Shown here: one piece after another, positions 1 through 5,396 of the stretch | Layout: every line of letters begins with the position of its first letter | Numbering within the stretch: the stretch's first letter is position 1 | Assembly (NCBI GenBank): GCA_003168315.1 | Contig: PMSP01000304.1 | Location: 1 to 5,768, forward strand | Direction: 5' to 3' | Length of the DNA: 5,768 bases | Origin: Opitutaceae bacterium | Lineage (GTDB): Bacteria > Verrucomicrobiota > Verrucomicrobiia > Opitutales > Opitutaceae | Position numbers and translations under genes: made by a program | The notes under the pieces: generated by a model | What the model was told of the DNA's origin: nothing | The model's database searches: none | The model's input: the letters and a program-made list of their open reading frames with translations, nothing else

Positions 1-955
1 CGCGGGCGACGTGGGCGACGAGGCCCTCGCGCTCGAGGACATCGAGGACCGCGAGCGCCGCCGCGCAGGCGAGCGGCGTCCCGCCGAAGGTGGACCCGTG
101 CATCCCCGGCTGGAACAGGTCCGCCGCCTTCTCCCCCACCCACATGGCCCCGATCGGGAATCCCCCGGCGAGCCCCTTGGCCATGGCGATGGCGTCCGCC
201 CGGATCCCCGCATGCTCGAAAGCGAAGAAGCGGCCGGTCCGCCCGGCCCCGCACTGGACCTCGTCCATCATGAGGAGGAGATCCTTCTCGTCGCACAGTT
301 TCCGCAGGCCAATGAGGAACTCCGGGGTGCAGGGGTTGATCCCGCCGTCGCCCTGGATCGTCTCGACGAAGATGGCGGACGTGTCCGCGTCCACCAGGGC
401 GGCGAAGCTCTCGACATTGTTCAGGTCGCCGAACGCGAAGCCGGAAAGGAGCGGGCGGAAGCCCCTCTGGACCGACTCCTTCGGCGTCGCGCTCATACCC
501 CCGAACATGCGCCCATGGAAGCCGTTCTTCGCGCAGACGACCCTGATGCACTTGCCCTCGACGCCCGACTTGCGCATGCCGTGGAGCCGCGAGAGCTTGA
601 TCATGACCTCGTCGGCCTCGCCGCCGCTGTTGCAGAAGAAGACGCGGCCCGGGCCGGCGTAGCCGACCAGCCTCCTGGCGAGCTCCCCCTGGTTCGGGTG
701 CCTGAAGAGGTTGCTCACGTGGTTCAGCTCCGCCGCCTGGCGCTGGACGCACTCGACCCAGTGGGGGTGGCAGTGGCCGAGGGAGCTGACCGCGATCCCG
801 GAAGAGAAATCGAGGTAGGCGTTGCCCTGGTCGTCCCAGACGGTCGTCCCCCGGCCCCGCACGAGCGTCACCGCCGGCCGGGGATAGTTCTTCAGCACGT
901 ACGCATCGTACATCTCCGCTGCGGCCGCCCGGACGATCGAGGGGGACTCAGCCAT
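1..955 (-). CDS. argD: Acetylornithine aminotransferase, 3' end cut by window edge
   Basis: This class III, PLP-dependent aminotransferase converts N-acetylglutamate 5-semialdehyde plus glutamate to N-acetylornithine plus 2-oxoglutarate in the cytoplasm. About 318 codons are visible and the frame is open to the left edge. The family is usually near 400 residues, so roughly the last 80 are missing. Visible motifs are YLDFSSGIAV (residues 47-56), the phosphate-binding NSGGEADE (108-115), FHGR (145-148), ETIQGDGG (197-204), the cofactor-binding aspartate D230 in MMDEVQ, the probable Schiff-base lysine K259 in MAKGLAGGFPIGA, and STFGGTPLA (287-295). The ATG at 955-953 overlaps the end of argB by 8 bp (ATGGCTGA), which suggests translational coupling. 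An in-frame ATG at residue 15 is an alternative start. Class III enzymes for acetylornithine, succinylornithine, GABA and ornithine look alike, so the precise substrate is assigned mainly from the arg context. Confidence 0.93.
   Translation of the reverse strand, partial: MAESPSIVRAAAAEMYDAYVLKNYPRPAVTLVRGRGTTVWDDQGNAYLDFSSGIAVSSLGHCHPHWVECVQRQAAELNHVSNLFRHPNQGELARRLVGYAGPGRVFFCNSGGEADEVMIKLSRLHGMRKSGVEGKCIRVVCAKNGFHGRMFGGMSATPKESVQRGFRPLLSGFAFGDLNNVESFAALVDADTSAIFVETIQGDGGINPCTPEFLIGLRKLCDEKDLLLMMDEVQCGAGRTGRFFAFEHAGIRADAIAMAKGLAGGFPIGAMWVGEKAADLFQPGMHGSTFGGTPLACAAALAVLDVLEREGLVAHVAR
948..955 (-). other. argB/argD 8-bp coding overlap
   Basis: On the minus strand the octamer ATGGCTGA contains both the argD start codon and the argB TGA stop, in different frames. 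Such short overlaps are a known arrangement for translational coupling. No strong SD precedes the argD ATG: there is only a GAG seven bases upstream. Termination-reinitiation is therefore a reasonable inference for how argD is translated. Confidence 0.85.
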
Positions 956-1841
956 GGACGATCTCGGTGCCGATGCCCTTGTCCGTGAAGATCTCGAGAA
1001 GGAGGCTGTGGGCGAGGCGCCCGTCTATGAAGTGGACCCGCTGGACCCCCTCCTCGAGCGCCTTGACGGCGCTGGCGACCTTCGGGCGCATGCCCTTGTC
1101 GATGACGCCCGACTTCTTGAGCTCGTCGACCTGGCTGATCCTTAGGGTGGAGATGAGCGAGTTCGGGTCGGGCGGCGACGCGAGGAGCCCGGGGACGTCG
1201 CTCATGTAGAAGAGCCTGCGGGCCCGCAGCGCGCTCGCGACCCTCCCGGCGACCAGGTCCGCGTTCACGTTGTAGGGCTTCCCGTCGAGGCCCTCGGCCA
1301 CCGGCGAGATGACCGGCACGAACCCGTCGGCGATTTCCTTCTTGATGAGCTTCACCTTGACCTCCGTCACCTCGCCCACGAATCCAAGGTCGAGGGGATT
1401 GCCCTCCTCGTCCCTCGCCAGCTTCTCGCACACGAGCACGGTGTCGCCCGGCAGGCCCTTCGGCTTGGCCTTGGCGGCCGCGAGGGCCTCGCACACGTCG
1501 CGGTTCACGATCTCGTCCAGCGTCTTCTTGACGATGGCGATCGTCGCCTCGTCGGTGACCCTGAGGCCCTTCACAAACTTCGCCTTCAGGCCGGACTCCT
1601 CCATGGCCCTCGTGATCGCCTTGCCGCCCCCGTGGACGACGACGACGTTGATCCCGACGGCGGAGAGGAAGGCGATGTCGTAGGTGACGCGCGCCCGGAC
1701 CGCCGGGTCCGGGTCGTCCATGAAGCTCCCGCCGTACTTCACGACGAAGGTGGATCCCCGGAAATCCTGGATGTAGGGCAGAGCCTCGAGAAGGACCTTC
1801 GCCTTCGCGGTGACCTCGGCAACGTTCATTTCAACGCTCAC
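948..1841 (-). CDS. argB: Acetylglutamate kinase, arginine-sensitive type
   Basis: This amino-acid kinase phosphorylates N-acetylglutamate with ATP, the second step of arginine synthesis. The 297-residue reading shows KYGGS (35-39, phosphate-binding lysine K35), VHGGGK (69-74), KGLRVTD (91-97), NVNADLVAG (191-199), SDVPGLL (214-220), MRPKV with K254, and IDGRLAHSLLLEIFTDKGIGT (272-292). The N-terminal helix ending in EALPYIQDF and the C-terminal signature are typical of the hexameric, arginine-inhibited branch. The arginine-insensitive E. coli enzyme is about 258 residues and lacks the helix. Two positions deviate: KYGGS where KYGGN is usual, and DKGM where GGM is usual. The longest start is GTG at 1841-1839. 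An in-frame ATG at 1829-1827 (MNVAEV) is equally plausible, and neither has a good ribosome-binding site. Its stop lies inside the argD start, so argB-argD form one transcription unit. It must be driven from the divergent region shared with argJ. Confidence 0.95.
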   Translation of the reverse strand: MSVEMNVAEVTAKAKVLLEALPYIQDFRGSTFVVKYGGSFMDDPDPAVRARVTYDIAFLSAVGINVVVVHGGGKAITRAMEESGLKAKFVKGLRVTDEATIAIVKKTLDEIVNRDVCEALAAAKAKPKGLPGDTVLVCEKLARDEEGNPLDLGFVGEVTEVKVKLIKKEIADGFVPVISPVAEGLDGKPYNVNADLVAGRVASALRARRLFYMSDVPGLLASPPDPNSLISTLRISQVDELKKSGVIDKGMRPKVASAVKALEEGVQRVHFIDGRLAHSLLLEIFTDKGIGTEIVHG

Positions 1842-2015
1842 GCGACCCGCGCGGGAGGCGGGTTATCGAAGGGTGTGAGGTTGTGGTGCACGCGGTCCGC
1901 TGGAATGCGACATGATGCTTACAACAGCGTTGCCTTCCTTTTCCACAACAATTTGCGGCGCTCGTGGAAAAATTTCGGCTTCACTCCGCGGCCCCGCGGC
2001 CACAGTCCTCGTCTC
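1842..2015. promoter_or_regulatory. Divergent argB / argJ intergenic region
   Basis: These 174 bases separate the argB GTG start (minus) from the argJ ATG (plus). They must hold a promoter for each side unless transcription enters from elsewhere. The stretch from about 1909 to 1980 is clearly richer in A+T than the flanking genes, as expected for promoter DNA. I could not find a convincing -35/-10 pair on either strand. Weak candidates on the minus strand are TTGTGG with TGTAAG, and GATAAC closer to argB, but their spacing or partners are poor. No ARG-box-like palindrome (TGAAT...ATTCA type) is visible. The segment contains an 8-bp inverted repeat, listed separately. Confidence 0.55.
1939..1971. 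repeat. 8-bp perfect inverted repeat in the argB/argJ promoter region
   Basis: TTTTCCAC at 1939-1946 is matched by its exact reverse complement GTGGAAAA at 1964-1971, with 17 bases between. It sits in the A+T-richer core of the divergent region. The arm centres are 25 bases apart, so it could be a binding site for a dimeric regulator or a loose hairpin in the argJ leader. It does not resemble the known ArgR operator, and there is no U-tract suggesting a terminator. A single 8-bp repeat could also occur by chance. Confidence 0.4.
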
Positions 2016-3335
2016 ATGTCCGGCACACCGATGGCATTCAGCGACCGCGCGTCGCACCGCGCCTGGCTCGCGGCCCAGTCCGCCCTGCCGGCGGGATTCC
2101 GGGTGGGCGTGGCCTGCTTCGACTTCACGCCCGCCGAGGCGCCGAAGCCGGCGAGGATGACGCTCACTTTGATCGCCCTCGACAAGCCCTCGCCGGACTT
2201 CGCGGCCGTATTCACGAGAAACGCGTTCCCCGGGGCGCCGGTCACCGTCGGGCGCGCGAGGCTTGGCGAGCCCGGCCTCGCGGCCATCATCATCAACAAC
2301 AAGATCTCGAACGTCTGCGCGCCCGGGGGAGTCGGGGCGGCCGAGAGGATCTGCACCGAGACGGCCCGCCTCCTCGGGTGCAGGCGGACGGACGTCCTGC
2401 CGAGCTCGACCGGGGTCATCGGCTGGGGGCTCCCGGTGGAGGCGATGATCGCCTCCCTTCCCGCCGCCGTCGGCGCCCTGGCCGCCGGCTCGGTCATGCC
2501 CGCCGCCGAGGGGATCGTCACGACGGACCTCTACCCGAAGGTGCGCCGCGCCGCGGTCGGGGCGGGATCGATAGTCGGGATCGCCAAGGGGGCGGGAATG
2601 ATCGAGCCGAACATGGCTACCATGCTGGTCTACCTCCTGACGGACGTCGCCGTGCCGAAGGCCGACCTCCAGGAGATGCTCTCCGGGGCCGTCGAACCGA
2701 CCTTCAACTCGATCAGCGTCGACAGCGACACCAGCACCTCCGACACCGTGGTCCTCGTCTCCTCGGGGAAGGTGCCCTGCGGGGACCCGGAGGCGTTCAG
2801 GGCGGCGCTCCTGAAGGTGTGCGGGGAGCTCGCGGAGGACGTCGTCCGCAACGGCGAGGGCGTGCGGCACGTGATCCGCGTCTCGGTCTCCCACGCGGCG
2901 GACTTCGCGTCCGCCCGGGCGCTCGGGAAGGCGGTCGTCAACGCCCCCCTCTTCAAGTGCGCGGTGGCGGGCAACGACCCCAACGTGGGGCGGCTCGTGC
3001 AGGCCATCGGCAAGCATGCCGGCTCGCTCCCCTCCCCCGCCGACCTCTCGGGGCTCCGGATCCGGATGGGTGGCGTCGAGATCTTCGCGGCCGGGGCCTT
3101 CAGGCTCGACCCGTCGAAGGAGTCGGCCCTGGTCGCGCATCTCAAGGCTGCCGAGCTCTACGCGAGCGCCCCCGCGAAGGACGGCGTGTTCTCGGCCCCG
3201 GTCGACTTCCCCGCCCACGGGCGCTGCGTCGAGATCGAGATAGACCTGGGGAGGGAGGGCGGCGCCTCCGCCGTCGTCTTCGGGGCCGACCTGACCCACG
3301 AGTACGTGAGCGAGAACGCCGACTACAGGAGCTGA
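2016..3335 (+). CDS. argJ: Glutamate N-acetyltransferase / ornithine acetyltransferase
   Basis: ArgJ transfers acetyl from N-acetylornithine to glutamate, giving ornithine and N-acetylglutamate. Bifunctional members also use acetyl-CoA. The precursor cleaves itself before a threonine to form alpha and beta chains. From the ATG at 2016 it is 439 residues. It shows the oxyanion motif SSTGVIG (130-136), KGAGMIEPNMATML (191-204) with the cleavage nucleophile T202, DSDTSTSDT (236-244), EGVRHVI (281-287), GNDPNVGR (319-326, usually DPNWGR) and the terminal NADYRS (434-439). The N-terminal half is divergent: where NSGNAN is usual it reads NNKISNV (94-100). An ATG at 2031 (MAFSDR) is an alternative start, and neither has an SD motif. 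The frame stays open upstream to 1632, but that part overlaps argB and intergenic DNA and does not look like ArgJ. It is the only arg gene here on the plus strand. Whether it is mono- or bifunctional cannot be read from the sequence. Confidence 0.94.
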   Translation: MSGTPMAFSDRASHRAWLAAQSALPAGFRVGVACFDFTPAEAPKPARMTLTLIALDKPSPDFAAVFTRNAFPGAPVTVGRARLGEPGLAAIIINNKISNVCAPGGVGAAERICTETARLLGCRRTDVLPSSTGVIGWGLPVEAMIASLPAAVGALAAGSVMPAAEGIVTTDLYPKVRRAAVGAGSIVGIAKGAGMIEPNMATMLVYLLTDVAVPKADLQEMLSGAVEPTFNSISVDSDTSTSDTVVLVSSGKVPCGDPEAFRAALLKVCGELAEDVVRNGEGVRHVIRVSVSHAADFASARALGKAVVNAPLFKCAVAGNDPNVGRLVQAIGKHAGSLPSPADLSGLRIRMGGVEIFAAGAFRLDPSKESALVAHLKAAELYASAPAKDGVFSAPVDFPAHGRCVEIEIDLGREGGASAVVFGADLTHEYVSENADYRS

Positions 3336-3342
3336 CCCCGAC

Positions 3343-4368
3343 TTAGAGGAGGCCGGCCGTCTCGTCGAAGCCGTACCAGAGGTTCATGGTCTGGACCGCC
3401 TGCCCGGCGGTCCCCTTGACCAGGTTGTCCTCCGCCGACGTGATCACGAAGTTCCCGGTCCGGGGATCATGGACCGCGGACATGTCGATCCGGTTCGTCC
3501 CGACGACGTGCGCGGTGTCCGGGGTCTCTCCGCTCGCGAGCAGCTGGACAAAGGGCGCCGAGCCGTAGGCCTTCCTCCACGAGGCGTAGAGCGACTCGAT
3601 GGTGGCGCCGGGCGCCGCCGGGACCGTGATCGTCGTCGCGATCCCGTAGCGCATCGGCGCCAGGTGCGGGTTGAACTGGATCACGGTCTTCGCGCCGGTG
3701 TGGAGCGCCAGCTGCTCCTCGATCTCGGAAAGGTGCCGGTGCCTCAGGAGGCCGTACGCCTTCGCGCTCTCGCTCCTCTCGACGTAGAGGTACGCCTCGT
3801 CGACCTTCCTGCCCGCGCCGCTCACCCCGCTGAAGCTGTTGACGACGATGTGCTCCCGGGTGACGACCCCGTCCCTGAGGAGGGGGACCAAGGGGACGAG
3901 GATGCTCGTCGGGTAGCAGCCCGGCGACGCGACGATCCTCGCCTCGGTCCTCCAGCCGGGGGCGGTCAGTTCCGGGAGCACGTAGCGCGCGTCCTTCATC
4001 AGCTCCGGAGCGGCGTGCTTGCCGTAGTATTTCTCGTGGGTGGCCAGGTCGGCGACCCTGAAGTCGGCGCTCAGGTCGATGACCCGCTTGCCCGCGCCGA
4101 CCAAGGCCCGCGCGAACTCGGCGGCGGCCCCGTGCGGGAGGGCGAGGAAGAAGAGCGGGATGTCGCCGGCCGCGAGCGCGGCCGCGTCGGACGCGACAAA
4201 GGTGATCCCGCGGTCGATGCCGCGGACCGACGGGATCACCTGCGAGAGGGACTTGCCGGCATGGGTCCGCGAGGTGACGGCGGCCAGCTCAACCTTGGGG
4301 TGTCCAAGGAGCAGCTTCACGAGCGTCTCGCCCGCGTATCCCGACGCGCCTACGATTCCTACCTTCAT
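3343..4368 (-). CDS. argC: N-acetyl-gamma-glutamyl-phosphate reductase
   Basis: ArgC reduces N-acetylglutamyl 5-phosphate, the ArgB product, with NADPH to N-acetylglutamate 5-semialdehyde, the ArgD substrate. The protein is 341 residues, normal for the family. It has the dinucleotide-binding loop GASGYAG (7-13), LALPHG (75-80), DLSADFR (98-104), the catalytic cysteine C151 in SPGCYPTS, SFSGVSGAGR (178-187), the histidine-bearing HRHLSEIE (210-217), NPHLAPMRYGI (233-243) and the C-terminal DNLVKGTAGQAVQ (314-326). The start is set at the ATG at 4368 because the GASGYAG loop then begins at residue 7, as in the family. The frame continues another 20 codons upstream, but these run through the rpsI terminator. 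No SD is present (a GAGG lies too far away, about 18 bases upstream). It is convergent with argJ, with only 7 bp between the stops, and is downstream of rpsI behind a terminator. Confidence 0.96.
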   Translation of the reverse strand: MKVGIVGASGYAGETLVKLLLGHPKVELAAVTSRTHAGKSLSQVIPSVRGIDRGITFVASDAAALAAGDIPLFFLALPHGAAAEFARALVGAGKRVIDLSADFRVADLATHEKYYGKHAAPELMKDARYVLPELTAPGWRTEARIVASPGCYPTSILVPLVPLLRDGVVTREHIVVNSFSGVSGAGRKVDEAYLYVERSESAKAYGLLRHRHLSEIEEQLALHTGAKTVIQFNPHLAPMRYGIATTITVPAAPGATIESLYASWRKAYGSAPFVQLLASGETPDTAHVVGTNRIDMSAVHDPRTGNFVITSAEDNLVKGTAGQAVQTMNLWYGFDETAGLL

Positions 4369-4398
4369 GAAAAGTGAACAATCCGTCCTCACGGCCCA

Positions 4399-4428
4399 AA
4401 TATCGAGTGCAAAGAAAAAGGCCGCCAA
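4399..4428 (-). promoter_or_regulatory. Candidate sigma-70-type promoter for argC
   Basis: Read on the minus strand, TTGGCG (4428-4423) and GATATT (4404-4399) are separated by 18 bases. Each matches the TTGACA/TATAAT consensus at four of six positions. Initiation would fall near 4392, giving an argC leader of about 25 bases. The -35 element lies inside the terminator hairpin of the ribosomal operon. The match is only moderate and this was found by eye. The argument for a promoter here is partly positional, because argC follows a strong terminator. Confidence 0.35.
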
Positions 4429-4449
4429 CCGTTGCGCGGTGGCGGCCTT
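4411..4449 (-). terminator. Rho-independent terminator of rplM-rpsI
   Basis: On the minus strand the arms AAGGCCGCC (4449-4441) and GGCGGCCTT (4426-4418) pair perfectly. They are extended by ACCG/CGGT (4440-4437 with 4431-4428) after one bulged base at 4427, closing on a 5-base loop. The 3' side runs straight into a T-rich tract (CTTTTTCTTT, 4420-4411). It begins 20 bases after the rpsI stop codon. This is a textbook intrinsic terminator and should end the ribosomal protein transcript before argC. Confidence 0.92.
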
Positions 4450-4469
4450 GAAGTTGCTCGGGGGCCGGA

Positions 4470-4868
4470 TCAGCGCTTCGAGAACTGGAAGCGCTTGCGC
4501 GCGCCGGGCTGGCCGGCCTTCTTGCGTTCCTTCTCGCGGGGATCGCGTCGGATGTGGCCGGCCTTCTTGAGGGCGGGCCTGAGCTCGGCGTTCATCTTCT
4601 GGAGCGCGCGGGCGATCCCGTGCGCCACGGCGCCGGCCTGGCCGGCGACGCCGCCGCCGGCGACGTTGGCCGTCACGTCGATCTTCTCGCGAAGGTCGAC
4701 CGTGAGGAGGGGGGCGTAGGCCTGCTTGGCAAAGTTGTCGTGCGAGAAGTAGCTCTCGAACAGGCGCCCGTTGACGGTCAGCTTGCCGCTGCCCTCGGAG
4801 ATCCGGACTCGCGCGGTGGAGGTCTTGCGGCGGCCCGTGCCGGTGAAGATGTTTTCGGGGGTGCTCAT
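4470..4868 (-). CDS. rpsI: 30S ribosomal protein S9
   Basis: S9 is a small-subunit head protein whose C-terminal tail reaches the P-site tRNA anticodon region. The 132-residue product has the family pattern throughout: TGTGRRKTSTARVRI (9-23), GKLTVNGR (28-35), VAGGGVAGQAGAVAHGIARAL (69-89), and the basic tail with RRDPREKERKK (106-116) ending in FQFSKR with the conserved final SKR. The ATG at 4868 follows the rplM stop by only two bases, so translation is probably coupled to rplM. There is no SD in the preceding 20 bases. A strong intrinsic terminator follows. The rplM-rpsI pairing is nearly universal in bacteria, which supports the call. Confidence 0.98.
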   Translation of the reverse strand: MSTPENIFTGTGRRKTSTARVRISEGSGKLTVNGRLFESYFSHDNFAKQAYAPLLTVDLREKIDVTANVAGGGVAGQAGAVAHGIARALQKMNAELRPALKKAGHIRRDPREKERKKAGQPGARKRFQFSKR

Positions 4869-4870
4869 GT

Positions 4871-5299
4871 TCAGACGGAAATCTTGACTGGGTTGTTGGC
4901 CTCGTGCGGGTGCTTCGTGCCGGCGAAGACGCGCAGCTTCGTCAGCATCTTCGCGGCGAGGCGGTTCTTGGGCAGCATCCCCTTGACCGCGTGCGTGATC
5001 ACGAACTCGGGGCGCTTCGCGCGCATCTGGGGCATGCTCCGGTAGCGCTCGCCGCCGACAAAGCCCGAGAACGCCATGTACTCGTTCTGCTCCTCCTTCT
5101 TGCCGGTCAGGACGATCTTCTCCGCGTTCAGGACGACGACGTAGTCGCCCGTGTCGACATGCGCCGTGTAGGTCGCCTTGTTGCGCCCGCGGATGATGTT
5201 GGCCAGCTTGACTGCGAGACGGCCCAGCACCTGCCCTTCGGCATCAACGAGATACCACTTGGGCTGTACTGTCTCCTTCTTCGCGAGATACGTTTTCAT
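4871..5299 (-). CDS. rplM: 50S ribosomal protein L13
   Basis: L13 is an early-assembling large-subunit protein. The 142-residue product matches the usual family length. It shows KWYLVDAEGQVLGRLAVKLA (14-33), RGRNKATYTAHVDTGDYVVV (37-56), NAEKIVLTGKK (58-68), HAVKGMLPKN (103-112) and the C-terminal region with VFAGTKHPHEANNP (124-137). The ATG at 5299 places MKTYLAKK at the N-terminus, as expected for L13. The region upstream has a consensus -35 element, but no SD precedes the start. It is the first gene of a two-gene operon with rpsI. Autoregulation by L13 is known in E. coli, but the leader here is short and shows no obvious folded binding site. Confidence 0.98.
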   Translation of the reverse strand: MKTYLAKKETVQPKWYLVDAEGQVLGRLAVKLANIIRGRNKATYTAHVDTGDYVVVLNAEKIVLTGKKEEQNEYMAFSGFVGGERYRSMPQMRAKRPEFVITHAVKGMLPKNRLAAKMLTKLRVFAGTKHPHEANNPVKISV

Positions 5300-5310
5300 G
5301 GGAAAAGAGG

Positions 5311-5342
5311 GTTAGACCATGGATTCCAAACAGGGGTGTCAA
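5311..5342 (-). promoter_or_regulatory. Candidate promoter for rplM-rpsI
   Basis: On the minus strand a perfect TTGACA (5342-5337) is followed after 20 bases by TCTAAC (5316-5311), which matches TATAAT at four of six positions. The -35 element is convincing, but the spacing is longer than the ideal 17, so the -10 assignment is uncertain. If it is right, transcription would start near 5304, only about five bases before the L13 start codon. Confidence 0.45.
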
Positions 5343-5375
5343 CCCTTCGTTTTTGAGCCTTGGTTCCGGGCTGGA

Positions 5376-5396
5376 ATTGGCAACGATCAGGCCAAT
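5376..5396 (+). repeat. Small inverted repeat over the DUF423 gene start
   Basis: ATTGGC at 5376-5381 and GCCAAT at 5391-5396 are exact reverse complements separated by nine bases. In the plus-strand transcript they could form a short hairpin covering the first two bases of the start codon at 5395. The stem is only six pairs, so the structure may be fortuitous. Confidence 0.3.

Noticed and set aside
11..988. A 325-codon plus-strand frame at the left edge.
   Set aside because: It is antisense to argD, which has all its catalytic motifs on the minus strand. The plus-strand product is low-complexity and unlike any protein family I know.
1939..1947. DnaA-box-like TTTTCCACA, considered as part of a replication origin.
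   Set aside because: There is only one imperfect copy, with no cluster of boxes and no dnaA/dnaN or other origin genes nearby.
1632..2015. N-terminal extension of the argJ frame, including an ATG at 1905.
   Set aside because: It overlaps the argB coding region and the A+T-richer promoter region, and the ArgJ-like sequence begins only after 2016.
1863..3299. A 478-codon open frame on the minus strand antisense to argJ.
   Set aside because: It is fully opposite a clear argJ, has the Arg/Gly/Asp-rich composition of a GC-rich shadow frame and shows no recognisable motif.
3351..3358. GGCCGGCC palindrome near the argJ/argC junction, considered as a terminator.
   Set aside because: It is a short palindrome with no loop and no T-tract. 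It lies in the argC coding end and is ordinary for high-GC DNA.
4369..4428. 20-residue upstream extension of argC.
   Set aside because: The upstream ATG lies in the rpsI terminator hairpin. The family N-terminus (MKVGIVGASGYAG) begins at 4368.
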